Positions 28,739 through 37,818 of a stretch of 64,000 bases of DNA are shown piece after piece. Under the pieces are notes generated by a model. That model had not been told where the DNA came from, ran no database searches, and worked only from the letters and a program-made list of their open reading frames with translations. The stretch covers positions 1 to 64,000 of the forward strand of contig NZ_CANKXK010000010.1 in the NCBI RefSeq assembly GCF_947487605.1, written 5' to 3'. A program made the position numbers and the translations under genes. The stretch is from an uncultured Algibacter sp. GTDB lineage: Bacteria > Bacteroidota > Bacteroidia > Flavobacteriales > Flavobacteriaceae. Positions within the stretch are counted from its first letter, which is position 1; each line of letters opens with the position of its first letter.

Positions 28739-29887
28739 ATGAGTAAAAGAATTAGCATAGGTATATTGCTTATAAGTTTTTTGACGATTCAAATGTATGG
28801 ACAAGTTTACGAAGGTAAATGGTCTGAAGAAAAAGCTAATAAATGGTATAGTAGTTATGATTGGTTTGCGGGCACAAATTTTAGTCCAAGTACAGCCATC
28901 AATCAATTAGAGATGTGGCAGGCAGAAACGTTTGATTTGGAAACCATTGATAGAGAATTAAAATGGTCTGCAGATTTAGGTTTTAACCTTCACAGAGTGT
29001 ATTTGCACAATTTACTATGGCAACAAAATTCTTGTGCTTTTATAGATAGAATGGATCAGTTTTTAGAAGTAGCAGATAAATACAATATTAAAATTATGTT
29101 TGTCTTGTTTGATGATGTTTGGGATCCTAATCCAAAATTAGGAAAACAAAGAGAACCTGTACCCCATAGACACAATTCAGGATGGTTACAAGCACCAGGT
29201 AAAGAATACTTGCAAAATGAGGGAATGCACCCATTATTAGAAGCTTATGTTAAAGGCGTACTCTCAGCTTTTAAAAATGATAATCGTGTTGCTGTATGGG
29301 ATTTATATAATGAACCAACTCAAGAAAATACAGGTTGGTATGGTGAAGAATCTGTAAATAAAACCGAACTAGCTCCAGATATAAAACGTAAATATACCTT
29401 ACGATTAGTAAAGAAAACATTTAAATGGGCTAGAGAAGTAAATCCGTCTCAACCTATAACTATGGGTATTTGGTGGAATGATATCAATAATTGGGGAACG
29501 CCTGAAAAGTTGTTAGACGTTGATAGAGTTATGATAGAAAACTCAGATATCATTACTTTTCATACTTATGATAAAGACATTAATATAGTAAACAAGAAAA
29601 TTTCAGAATTAAAAAAATATGGGCGTCCTATAATTTGTACTGAGTATATGGCACGTAGTGAAAATAATACCTTTGAAAACTTAATGCCTCTTTTTAAGGA
29701 AGAAAATATAGGAGCTATAAGTTGGGGATTTGTATCAGGTAAAACCAATACTATTTATCCATGGCACTCATGGCAAGAAACATTTACTGCTGAACCAGAG
29801 ATATGGCATCATGATATTTTAAGACAAGATGGCACACCTTATGATCAAGGAGAAATAGATTTAATTAAAACCCTAACTAATAAATAA
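28739..29887 (+). CDS. Secreted clan GH-A glycoside hydrolase (GH5-like)
   Basis: The protein has 382 residues and a signal peptide ending MYGQ. The TIM barrel has GFNLHRVYLHNLLW (strand 2), IKIMFVLFDD, the acid/base Glu in VAVWDLYNEP (about E192) and the nucleophile Glu in PIICTEYMAR (about E302), the retaining clan A pattern. GH5-like endo-glycanases and related families fit; the exact family cannot be fixed by eye. Targets could include beta-mannan, beta-glucan or xylan-type main chains. It lies between the SGBP and the sulfatase in the PUL, but with about 470 bp on each side, so it may be expressed separately. Confidence 0.8.
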   Translation: MSKRISIGILLISFLTIQMYGQVYEGKWSEEKANKWYSSYDWFAGTNFSPSTAINQLEMWQAETFDLETIDRELKWSADLGFNLHRVYLHNLLWQQNSCAFIDRMDQFLEVADKYNIKIMFVLFDDVWDPNPKLGKQREPVPHRHNSGWLQAPGKEYLQNEGMHPLLEAYVKGVLSAFKNDNRVAVWDLYNEPTQENTGWYGEESVNKTELAPDIKRKYTLRLVKKTFKWAREVNPSQPITMGIWWNDINNWGTPEKLLDVDRVMIENSDIITFHTYDKDINIVNKKISELKKYGRPIICTEYMARSENNTFENLMPLFKEENIGAISWGFVSGKTNTIYPWHSWQETFTAEPEIWHHDILRQDGTPYDQGEIDLIKTLTNK

Positions 29888-30376
29888 ACATTACCCTGAC
29901 TTTGTAAAAACTTGTTAAATTGAGCAACTCTGTTTTGATAGATTGTATCTATTATCATCAAAGTTTTGTAAAGAAGTTTTTAATAAATTAATTATTTTGA
30001 GTTAGTCACTAGGTTTAAATACTTTATTAAAACATATTGAAATCAATTTAACAGGTTTTTTTTACAATGTTAATTCTAAACGAATAAAGTTATTGAAAGA
30101 ATTTGTTTAATAGTAGTAGTTTAGTTGTTGAATGGGCATAGGTAATTAACCTATGCCTATTCTTTGTTAGACGTATAATTTTTTTAAAGGATTATGCTAA
30201 AGAATCATTATGAAAGAGAAATGAAACGATTTCAAATAAGTTAAGAATTGTCAGATAAAATCAAATTACAATACATTATCTCAAGAAATATTTTCACTTA
30301 TTCTAGTTGATTCAAATTAAAAAACTACTATTTTTAAAAATATTCATTACATAAATTAATGCATATTTAATAAATT
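29888..30376. other. Intergenic region, 489 bp
   Basis: This AT-rich spacer between the GH-A hydrolase and the sulfatase holds the hairpin terminator at 30131-30161. No ORF or RNA was recognised in the rest, and no clear promoter box was found ahead of the sulfatase. Confidence 0.6.
30131..30161. terminator. Hairpin terminator after the GH-A hydrolase
   Basis: The arms AATGGGCATAGGT and ACCTATGCCTATT flank a five-base AATTA loop, and TCTTTGTT follows. The stem is strong but the T-run is short. It lies about 240 bp downstream of the gene stop, so a processing or regulatory role is also possible. Confidence 0.6.
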
Positions 30377-31894
30377 ATGAAAATAATAAAACTACTGGTA
30401 TTATTTCTTACCGTTTTTTCATGTTCCGATAAGCCGAAGCGTACAGTTCATGTTAATGAGCAAAGTGCAAAACCAAATATCTTAATGATTCTGATTGATG
30501 ACCTTAAGCCTACTCTGGGTACTTATGGCGATTCTTATGTCGTTAGCCCAAATATTGATAACCTTGCATCTAGCGGAATGCGATTTAATAAAGCCTATGC
30601 TAATCAAGCCGTTTGTGTTGCTTCGAGATACAATATTTTACTCGGTTCAAGATCCACTAGTACGGGGATTTATGGTTTTGCAAATGAATTTAGAGATGTT
30701 ATCCCTGATGCTGTTACTATGCCACAGTATTTTCAAAAAGCAGGATATCATACCGAAGCTATTGGTAAAGTGTTTCATGTGGGGCATGGGAATACTAATG
30801 ATGAAGCTTCTTGGAGTGTACCACACCATAAAGAAAAAGTTATTGAATACCTCGTTCCAGAAAGTACAGGCAGAAAACTTACAAGAGAGGAAGCATTTTT
30901 TGAAAACACACGCTTGTATATTGAAGATACACCCTCAAATAAAGAATTACCAAGAGGCGCGGCATGGGAAAGTCCTGATGTTGTAGATGATGCCTATGCA
31001 GATGGACGTTCTGCAAATCATGCCATAGACCGGTTAAGAAGCTTGAAGAAAAATCAAGACAAACCCTTTTTTATGGCATTGGGGTTTGCAAGACCGCACT
31101 TGCCTTTTTCGGTTCCTAAAAAGTATTGGGATATGTACGATCCTTCAACATTACCAATGCCCAAATTTGAAGGCAAGCCAGAAGGAGCTCCAGATTTTGT
31201 AATCAAAAAGGGTATTGAAATAGATCAATTTGAACCCATCCCTGAAAAGTGGGGTATTTATCCAGATTCCATTAAACGAAAACTTATCCACGGGTATTAT
31301 GCCAGTGTAAGTTATATGGATGCTCAGTTAGGGAGAGTCATGGACGAATTAAAAAGATTAGAACTCGATAAGAATACAATTATTGTACTTTGGGGAGATC
31401 ATGGCTGGCATTTAGGCGATCATGCGATATGGACAAAACATACCAATTTTGAACAGGCAACACGTATTCCTTTACTCATTGTTGCACCTGGGGTAACCAC
31501 ACCAAATAGTTCTACAGAACAAATTGCAGAGTCTGTTGATGTGTTTCCAACACTCGCAGATTTAGCTGGCCTTAAAATACCTGATAATAGTAGCTGCCCA
31601 CAGCCTATAGATGGTGTAAGTTTACTACCAATTCTTAAAAAACAATCTGAGGAAGTTAAAACTCATGCCTACCACTGTTTTACTATGGGCGGATATTTGG
31701 GAGAAGCTATTCGAACGAAAAACCATAGGATGGTACGTTGGAGCAATCTAAAGGATAACAATGATGTGATCTATGAACTATATGATTTTGAAAATGATTA
31801 TAGCGAAACAAAAAATATAGCAGAAGCCAATCCTGAAAAAGTAAAAGAATTAGTAACTATTTTAGATGGCTATCCCAAAGCTGTTATAAAGTAA
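30377..31894 (+). CDS. S1-family sulfatase lipoprotein (iduronate-2-sulfatase-like)
   Basis: The protein has 505 residues and a lipoprotein leader (LLVLFLTVFSC). The Ca-binding ILIDDLKPTLG comes first. The formylglycine site is in AVCVASRYNILLGSRS, with Cys about residue 80 in C-x-A-S-R form, which needs maturation by an FGE or anSME. Further motifs are YHTEAIGKVFHVGHGN, LGFARPHLPF and VLWGDHGWHLGDHAIWTKHT, as in the iduronate-sulfatase-like subfamily. It removes sulfate esters from a polysaccharide in the periplasm or at the surface. Together with the second sulfatase at 57800 it points to a sulfated, probably algal, substrate. Confidence 0.9.
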   Translation: MKIIKLLVLFLTVFSCSDKPKRTVHVNEQSAKPNILMILIDDLKPTLGTYGDSYVVSPNIDNLASSGMRFNKAYANQAVCVASRYNILLGSRSTSTGIYGFANEFRDVIPDAVTMPQYFQKAGYHTEAIGKVFHVGHGNTNDEASWSVPHHKEKVIEYLVPESTGRKLTREEAFFENTRLYIEDTPSNKELPRGAAWESPDVVDDAYADGRSANHAIDRLRSLKKNQDKPFFMALGFARPHLPFSVPKKYWDMYDPSTLPMPKFEGKPEGAPDFVIKKGIEIDQFEPIPEKWGIYPDSIKRKLIHGYYASVSYMDAQLGRVMDELKRLELDKNTIIVLWGDHGWHLGDHAIWTKHTNFEQATRIPLLIVAPGVTTPNSSTEQIAESVDVFPTLADLAGLKIPDNSSCPQPIDGVSLLPILKKQSEEVKTHAYHCFTMGGYLGEAIRTKNHRMVRWSNLKDNNDVIYELYDFENDYSETKNIAEANPEKVKELVTILDGYPKAVIK

Positions 31895-32034
31895 GTTGTT
31901 ATAAAGTAAAAGGAATAGTTTATGACTTATTAACTTCTTTGAAAGGGTTGAGTAATTAAAACTAAAATGCTTTACAGAATTTAACAGGATGTAGGTTTAG
32001 GGAAAACCTGAATGACCATCACTAATTAATTGAA

Positions 32035-33693
32035 ATGACAACAATAAAAAAAGTACTTTTATCCCTAACTCTTTGTTTAATATGTATTCAAACAACACTT
32101 GCTCAATTAGAATTAACACCTCCAATCACTCCAAAATGGGCTTTTGGGCATATAGTCTGGGAAGACAATAGAAACACACAAGAGGATGCGATAAAACTTG
32201 TAAATTTATATTTGGAGCATCAAATGCCAGTAGATGGCATTATCATAGACAGTCCCTGGTCTAATTCCTACAATGACCTTAATTGGGATACCCAACGATA
32301 TCCCAAATCTTCCGAAATGATTCAGACGCTGAATGAAAAGGGAGTTAAAGTAATCTTGTGGCTCACGGGGGCACTTAATACAATAGGAAACGATGTGCCG
32401 CTTCAAAAGAACCCTTACTTTGATGAAGTGGTTGAAAAGGGATTCGTAGTAAACAATGGTGAAGAATCTGAATGGTGGAAAGGAAAAGGCGTGTATATAG
32501 ACTTCACCAATCCTGAAGCTGTCCAATGGTGGAATAAGCAATTAGATAAAGTCACCATTGAGGGTGTTTATGGATTCAAGGTTGATAATGCCGCTTCCTT
32601 CTTTGGAGATACAGTCAAAACTTCAATAGGAGAACTAGACAATACAACTTTCAGACAATATTATTACAGCAGTATGTCTGACTATATCACCAGTAAGAAG
32701 TCAGATGGAATCATTCTGGCGAGACCATATTCACATCAAGGAGGAAAAACAAACAAACCAGGAGTATATGCTCCAGTCAATAAACTAGGTTTAGGCTGGT
32801 GTGGTGATTTTTCAGGAAACTGGAAAGGCATTAAATTGCAAATCAATAATATTTACAAAAGTGCTGAATTTGGATATGGCGCCATTAGTTGCGAAGTGGG
32901 CGGTTTTTGGAGAGCAGGTTCTACTAAACAACAGCTCATTAGGTACGCGCAATTTGGGGCATTCACGGCAGCTATGGTTAATGGCGGTATGAATGGCGCA
33001 TTTACCAACCATTTACCCTGGTGGCATGACGAAGAGACTACAAAAGCTTATCGGCAGGCGGTGTGGTTACATGAGCAGTTAGTCCCTTACTTGTTTAGTG
33101 CTGGTGTTGATGCTCATAAAAACGGTGGAACGATTATACAAAACTGGTCTTATGAGCAGGAGAGCCATACATTAGGAGAGTCTATCTTCACAAAAATCAT
33201 AAGTTCAGAAAACAACTCAGTAACATTCAACCTCCCAAAACAAGGGGAATGGATGGATTTCTGGACAAAAAAAGTACATTCAGGAGGCACTGAAATTTCC
33301 AATACCTATGCACTCAATCAATACCCGTTTTTTATAAAGAAGGGAGCTATCATTCCCATGGAAATCTCCAACAACTTCTCTAGTATTGGAGATGCTTCAT
33401 TGGCAGGAAAACAAACAATCTATATTCTGCCTGATGATAATAAATCTACATACCAATATCACATGCCTCTAAGTGATGGAATTGATTATGAGACAGTCAA
33501 TATTACTTATAATGGCAATAAAAATAGTGTAAAAGTTGACGGAACATCTAATCAACCTTATGCATTTTTAATACAAAGCGAATTAAAGCCTAAGCGTGTA
33601 AAGAATGCAGATGAGTGGGTGTATGATGCTGAAAAAAAAGAGTTATTTATTCTAAAGCGAGGTGCTAAATTCAGTATGAAGTTAAAATTTTGA
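32035..33693 (+). CDS. Secreted compact GH31 family hydrolase (alpha-xylosidase/alpha-glucosidase type)
   Basis: The protein has 552 residues and a signal peptide ending QTTLAQ. The GH31 barrel starts almost at once (PITPKWAFGHIVWED; VDGIIIDSPW). The nucleophile Asp is in GVYGFKVDNAASF (about D184), and the acid/base is in LGWCGDFSGNW (about D258). A C-terminal beta domain follows (FFIKKGAIIPME). The large N-terminal beta-sandwich of most GH31 enzymes is missing, so this is an unusually short member. GH31 acts on alpha-xylosides, alpha-glucosides, sulfoquinovosides or alpha-galactosides. With xylA and xylB nearby, alpha-xylosidase is a reasonable guess, but unproven. Base composition seems slightly richer in C than its neighbours. 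Confidence 0.85.
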   Translation: MTTIKKVLLSLTLCLICIQTTLAQLELTPPITPKWAFGHIVWEDNRNTQEDAIKLVNLYLEHQMPVDGIIIDSPWSNSYNDLNWDTQRYPKSSEMIQTLNEKGVKVILWLTGALNTIGNDVPLQKNPYFDEVVEKGFVVNNGEESEWWKGKGVYIDFTNPEAVQWWNKQLDKVTIEGVYGFKVDNAASFFGDTVKTSIGELDNTTFRQYYYSSMSDYITSKKSDGIILARPYSHQGGKTNKPGVYAPVNKLGLGWCGDFSGNWKGIKLQINNIYKSAEFGYGAISCEVGGFWRAGSTKQQLIRYAQFGAFTAAMVNGGMNGAFTNHLPWWHDEETTKAYRQAVWLHEQLVPYLFSAGVDAHKNGGTIIQNWSYEQESHTLGESIFTKIISSENNSVTFNLPKQGEWMDFWTKKVHSGGTEISNTYALNQYPFFIKKGAIIPMEISNNFSSIGDASLAGKQTIYILPDDNKSTYQYHMPLSDGIDYETVNITYNGNKNSVKVDGTSNQPYAFLIQSELKPKRVKNADEWVYDAEKKELFILKRGAKFSMKLKF

Positions 33694-33823
33694 TAAAGTA
33701 TTAAACTGCATTTCGCAAACTGTTTGAGTAAAGTTTGTGACCGACTACTCTCATTAATACGGTTAAGTAGTTAGTACTAGTGTTAAACTGGCTTTTTTTT
33801 AGCTCTTAATTTATAGGTCTTTT

Positions 33824-33856
33824 TTGTCCATCAATAAAAAAATATGTTTATATTTG
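33824..33856 (+). promoter_or_regulatory. Promoter for the transketolase-transaldolase operon
   Basis: TTG at 33824-33826 and TATATTTG at 33849-33856 match the Bacteroidetes -33 (TTG) and -7 (TAnnTTTG) elements with 22 bp between them, about 75 bp before the ATG at 33929. A palindromic operator candidate begins 2 bp further downstream. Confidence 0.6.
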
Positions 33857-33858
33857 CA

Positions 33859-33877
33859 AGTGTAAAAAATACACTTA
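33859..33877. promoter_or_regulatory. Putative operator AAGTGT-N7-ACACTT (copy 1)
   Basis: AAGTGTAAAAAATACACTT is a 19-bp inverted repeat at the expected transcription start of the transketolase operon. The same 6-7-6 palindrome occurs at 37819-37837, and both copies are followed by AT. Its position just after the -7 box would suit a repressor. No LacI, GntR or Nudix-type regulator is encoded in the window. Confidence 0.65.
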
Positions 33878-33928
33878 TAAAAAATAAGCATGATTTTTTA
33901 GTATAATATTTTATTAAAAACCAAAAAG

Positions 33929-35950
33929 ATGAGTAAGAGTATAGACCAATTATCAGCAGATAATATAAGAGCATTGGCCATAGCAATGGTTGAACAAGCA
34001 AATTCAGGACACCCAGGAGGTCCCATGGGAGGTGCAGATTATATGCACGTCTTATATACAGAATTTTTAAATTATGATCCTACAGATATGGCTTGGCCAT
34101 TCAGAGATCGTTTTTTTATGGATGCAGGTCACTTATCGTCTTTAATGTATGCTCAATATTATTTATTAGGGAACTACGCAAAAGAAGATGTAAAGAATTT
34201 TAGACAATGGGGTTCAATTACTCCGGGGCATCCAGAAGTAGATGTAGAAAGAGGAATTGAAAATACTTCAGGGCCTTTAGGTCAAGGACACACGATGGGA
34301 GTTGGTGCAGCTATTGCAGCAAAATTCTTAAAAGCTAGATTTGGTGATTGGATGAACCACAAAGTTTACGGATTTATTTCTGATGGTGGAGTTCAAGAAG
34401 AAATTTCTCAAGGAGCTGGTAGAATAGCAGGTCATTTAGGGTTGAACAACTTTATTATGTTTTATGACTCTAATGACATTCAATTATCTTCAGCTACTGA
34501 TGAAGTAACTACAGAAGATACTGAAATGAAGTATAAGTCTTGGGGATGGAAAGTTATTACGATTGATGGACATAATCACGATGAAATTAGACAAGCTTTA
34601 ACAGAAGCAAATGCTGAAGAAAAGCGACCTACTTTAATTATAGGTAAAACAATTATTGGAAAAGGTTGTGTAACTACAGAAGGTTCTAAGTACGAAGGAG
34701 AATGTGAATTACACGGTAAACCTATTGGTGATACAGGAGCAGATTTTAACGAAACCTTAAAGAATTTAGGAGCAGATGTAAATGATCCTTTTGCTATTTA
34801 CGGAGATGTTGAAGCACACTACAAACAAGTATTAGCACAAAAAGCTAAAGATGCTGCTGCTAAAAAAGAAGAAATTGCAGCTTGGAGAAGTGAAAACGCA
34901 GACTTAGCAACTAAATTAGATAGTTTCTTAGCAGGAGAGTTACCAAACTTAGATTTTGGATCTATTGCAACAGGAGAAGGTTTAGCAACAAGAGCTTCTT
35001 CTTCAGCCGTATTAGGATACTTAGCTGAAAATGTAGAAAACATGATTGTTTCTTCTGCAGATTTATCTAACAGTGATAAAACAGATGGTTTCTTAAAGAA
35101 AACAACTGTTTTACAAGCAGGAGATTTTAATGGAGCTTTCTTACAAGCAGGAGTGGCTGAGTTAACTATGGCTTGTATTGCAAACGGTATTGCATTACAC
35201 GGAGGGGTTATTCCAGTAGTAGCTACATTCTTTGTGTTTTCTGATTACATGAAACCAGCAATGCGTTTGAGTGCTATTCAAGAATTACCAGTAAAATATA
35301 TTTGGACACACGATGCTTTTAGAGTTGGAGAAGATGGACCTACACACCAACCTATTGAGCAAGAAGCACAATTACGTTTGTTAGAGCAATTAAAAAATCA
35401 TAGTGGAATTCCAAGTTTTGTAGCTTTACGTCCAGCAGATTCTGCTGAAACAAAAGTAGCATGGAAAATGGCTATGGAAAATGACAAAGTACCAACAGGT
35501 TTAGTCTTGTCTAGACAAGGAATTAAAGATGTTTCTACTAACTTTGACAGTGCTTTGCAAGCTGAAAAAGGAGGATACTTAGTACAAGAAGTAGAAAATC
35601 CAGATGTTGTTTTAATTGCAAACGGATCTGAAGTAGCTACCTTAGTAGCAGCAGCAGAAATTTTAGAAAAAGAGAACAATTTAAAAATAGCTATTGCCTC
35701 TGTAATTTCAGAAGGTGTATTTAGACAGCAGTCAGAAGCTTATCAAGAAAGTGTATTGCCAGCAGCAGCACCTAAATTTGGTTTAACAGCAGGTTTACCT
35801 GTAAACTTAAGAGGATTGGTTGGTGATAAAGGTCAAGTATTTGGATTAGACCACTTTGGATACTCTGCACCAGCAGCCGTATTAGATGAGAAGTTCGGAT
35901 TTACAGGGCCTCAAGTTTCGAAACAAGTTTTAGAATTTTTAAACAAATAA
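33929..35950 (+). CDS. tkt: Transketolase
   Basis: The protein has 673 residues and is a complete single-chain transketolase. The N-terminal TPP domain has ADNIRALAIAMVEQANSGHPGGP, DAGHLSSLMYAQ, GPLGQGHTMGVGAAIA and the cofactor loop GFISDGGVQEEISQGAG. The pyrimidine domain has LSRQGIK and THDAFRVGEDGPTHQPIEQEAQLR. The C-terminal domain is complete. The enzyme moves two-carbon units between pentose phosphates and glycolytic intermediates. In this setting it would handle xylulose 5-phosphate from XylA/XylB. It is followed 27 bp later by the transaldolase-family gene in one operon with its own promoter and operator candidate. Confidence 0.95.
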   Translation: MSKSIDQLSADNIRALAIAMVEQANSGHPGGPMGGADYMHVLYTEFLNYDPTDMAWPFRDRFFMDAGHLSSLMYAQYYLLGNYAKEDVKNFRQWGSITPGHPEVDVERGIENTSGPLGQGHTMGVGAAIAAKFLKARFGDWMNHKVYGFISDGGVQEEISQGAGRIAGHLGLNNFIMFYDSNDIQLSSATDEVTTEDTEMKYKSWGWKVITIDGHNHDEIRQALTEANAEEKRPTLIIGKTIIGKGCVTTEGSKYEGECELHGKPIGDTGADFNETLKNLGADVNDPFAIYGDVEAHYKQVLAQKAKDAAAKKEEIAAWRSENADLATKLDSFLAGELPNLDFGSIATGEGLATRASSSAVLGYLAENVENMIVSSADLSNSDKTDGFLKKTTVLQAGDFNGAFLQAGVAELTMACIANGIALHGGVIPVVATFFVFSDYMKPAMRLSAIQELPVKYIWTHDAFRVGEDGPTHQPIEQEAQLRLLEQLKNHSGIPSFVALRPADSAETKVAWKMAMENDKVPTGLVLSRQGIKDVSTNFDSALQAEKGGYLVQEVENPDVVLIANGSEVATLVAAAEILEKENNLKIAIASVISEGVFRQQSEAYQESVLPAAAPKFGLTAGLPVNLRGLVGDKGQVFGLDHFGYSAPAAVLDEKFGFTGPQVSKQVLEFLNK

Positions 35951-35977
35951 CATAAAATAATATTTAAACAAAAGAAT

Positions 35978-36631
35978 ATGAAGTTTTTTATTGATACAGC
36001 TAACTTAGAGCAAATTAAAGAAGCTCAAGCTTTAGGAGTTTTAGATGGTGTAACTACAAACCCATCATTAATGGCAAAAGAAGGAATTTCTGGAGCTGAG
36101 AACATTTTACAACACTACCGTGACATTTGTGACTTAGTAGATGGAGATGTTTCTGCTGAAGTAATTGCTACGGACTATGAAGGAATGATCCAACAAGGTG
36201 AAGAATTAGCTGCTTTAAATCCACAAATTGTAGTAAAATTACCAATGATTGCTGCAGGAGTAAAAGCTTGTAAATATTTTTCTGACAAAGGAATTAAAAC
36301 AAACGTAACTTTAGTATTCTCTGCAGGTCAAGCATTATTAGCTGCTAAGGCAGGAGCTACTTACGTTTCTCCATTCTTAGGTCGTTTAGATGATATTTCT
36401 ACAGACGGATTACACTTAATTGAAGAAATTCGTGAGATTTATGATAACTACGATTTTGATACACAAATTTTATCTGCATCTGTACGTAACACAATGCACG
36501 TAATTAACTGTGCTAAGATAGGATCTGATGTAATGACAGGACCTTTATCATCTATTGAAGGATTGTTAAAGCACCCATTAACTGATAGTGGTTTGGCTCA
36601 ATTTTTAGCGGATTACGCAAAAGGGAACTAA
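35978..36631 (+). CDS. Transaldolase / fructose-6-phosphate aldolase family protein
   Basis: The protein has 217 residues, the length of the short transaldolase/FSA subfamily. It starts [16 protein letters not shown] and has [13 protein letters not shown]. The Schiff-base lysine is in IVVKLPM (about K87), and [32 protein letters not shown] follows. It catalyses dihydroxyacetone transfer or aldol cleavage in the pentose phosphate pathway, next to transketolase in the same operon. A strong terminator follows directly. The subfamily choice between transaldolase and aldolase cannot be settled by eye. Confidence 0.93.
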   Translation: MKFFIDTANLEQIKEAQALGVLDGVTTNPSLMAKEGISGAENILQHYRDICDLVDGDVSAEVIATDYEGMIQQGEELAALNPQIVVKLPMIAAGVKACKYFSDKGIKTNVTLVFSAGQALLAAKAGATYVSPFLGRLDDISTDGLHLIEEIREIYDNYDFDTQILSASVRNTMHVINCAKIGSDVMTGPLSSIEGLLKHPLTDSGLAQFLADYAKGN

Positions 36632-36650
36632 TCCTTTTTCACATAAAAAT

Positions 36651-36687
36651 AAAAAGCGTTAAGAATATTTTCTTAACGCTTTTTTTG
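36651..36687 (+). terminator. Rho-independent terminator after the transaldolase gene
   Basis: AAGCGTTAAGAA, a TATT loop and TTCTTAACGCTT form a perfect 12-bp stem followed by a T-run. It is preceded by an A-run, so it may work on both strands. Confidence 0.9.
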
Positions 36688-36784
36688 TTTTGTTGCAGTG
36701 TGATGTAAATCTGTATTTTATGTATATTGTTAATCGCTTAATATCATTTTATGAAAGCAAAAATTTTACTCTTAGTAAAGTATA

Positions 36785-37453
36785 TTGTATTGTACAGCTT
36801 TTGTAGCTCAAACAAAAATTGTAGTATTTTCTAAAACATCGAGTTTTAGACATAAATCAATTGAGGTAGGGGTTAAGAGTATCAAACGATTAGGAGAACA
36901 AAATAACATTTTGGTACATGCCACCGAGAATTCTAACGAGTTGATTAAAAATATTCATAAATATGATGCTGTTGTTTTTTTAAATACCACAGGAAATATT
37001 TTTAATGACGAAGAAAAAGAACAGTTTAAGAATTATATAGAAAAAGGAGGAGGTTTTGTAGGGATACATTCAGCTACGGACACAGAACATAATTGGTCTT
37101 GGTATGGAAATATGGTAGGAGCTTATTTTTTAAAACATCCTAAAAAGCAAAATGCTACAATACACGTAAAAAATTGTAAACACCCTGCTACTAGTTTCTT
37201 AAATAAGACATGGGTAAAGTTTGATGAGTGGTATAATTTTAAAAATATCAACCCTAACATTAATGTATTACTTACTTTGGACGAAACCACATATACTGGT
37301 GGATTAAACGGTGAATTCCATCCTATTAGTTGGTGTCAGAAAGTTAAAAAAGGCAAAATGTTCTACACAGGATTAGGACACACTATTGATAGTTATTCCG
37401 ATGATCTATTTTTAAAACATATTCTTGGAGGGATACAGTATGTTATAGACTAA
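36785..37453 (+). CDS. ThuA-domain protein with a frameshifted leader
   Basis: The 222-residue ThuA domain is intact: KIVVFSKTSSFRHKSIEVG, YDAVVFLNTTGNIFN, YIEKGGGFVGIHSATDTEH, WYNFKNINP, HPISWCQ and KMFYTGLGHTIDSYSDDLFLKHILGGI. ThuA proteins act with Gfo/Idh/MocA dehydrogenases in 3-keto-disaccharide metabolism in rhizobia. The start is odd. A leader MKAKILLLVKYIVL begins at ATG 36751 in another frame, and that frame runs into a stop at 36832. One extra base near 36784-36795 seems to separate it from YCTAFVAQ in the domain's frame. The TTG at 36785 is the only usual start in frame after a stop at 36776. The gene is therefore either disrupted in its leader, misread, or made without export. 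Confidence 0.75.
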   Translation: MYCTAFVAQTKIVVFSKTSSFRHKSIEVGVKSIKRLGEQNNILVHATENSNELIKNIHKYDAVVFLNTTGNIFNDEEKEQFKNYIEKGGGFVGIHSATDTEHNWSWYGNMVGAYFLKHPKKQNATIHVKNCKHPATSFLNKTWVKFDEWYNFKNINPNINVLLTLDETTYTGGLNGEFHPISWCQKVKKGKMFYTGLGHTIDSYSDDLFLKHILGGIQYVID

Positions 37454-37516
37454 TATTGTATTTATTAGTGACTGTTTTTTGGGGTGACCTAAATAGACAG
37501 TTTTTAATCGATTTAT

Positions 37517-37779
37517 TGCAGGCGAAGAGTTTGTTAAAATTTGAAATGAATATGCTGTACAAACAATTCAAGATATCTCAGTCTTTACAAATAATAATAC
37601 AGATTTTGAGTTTAAAATGAAGACGGATTACTACTAAAGCTTATGGAGTGGCACTTATCTATTTTAAAAAAGGAAAATACTATGAAGATTTGTTTGAAGA
37701 GTATCACGATAGAGCTTGTGCTATTATGCTTAAATTTGATGTTCATTTTAAGGAATTCTCTATATATTTTTCAAGTTAA
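37517..37779 (+). pseudogene. Remnant of a small unidentified gene
   Basis: One frame reads AGEEFVKI, a TGA stop, then NEYAVQTIQDISVFTNNN and EFKMKTDYY before another stop. A shifted frame continues TKAYGVALIYFKKGKYYED and EYHDRACAIMLKFDV up to a TAA at 37777-37779. The protein-like composition on both sides of one stop and one frameshift suggests a decayed gene of about 85-90 codons. The family was not recognised. Confidence 0.45.
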
Positions 37780-37818
37780 TTTTATAGATATTGCATTTTT
37801 TTTTGTTTAAAATATTAT

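Noticed and set aside
30495-30986. 163-residue frame inside the sulfatase gene
   Set aside because: It is out of frame within a gene with intact catalytic motifs and has no recognisable domain.
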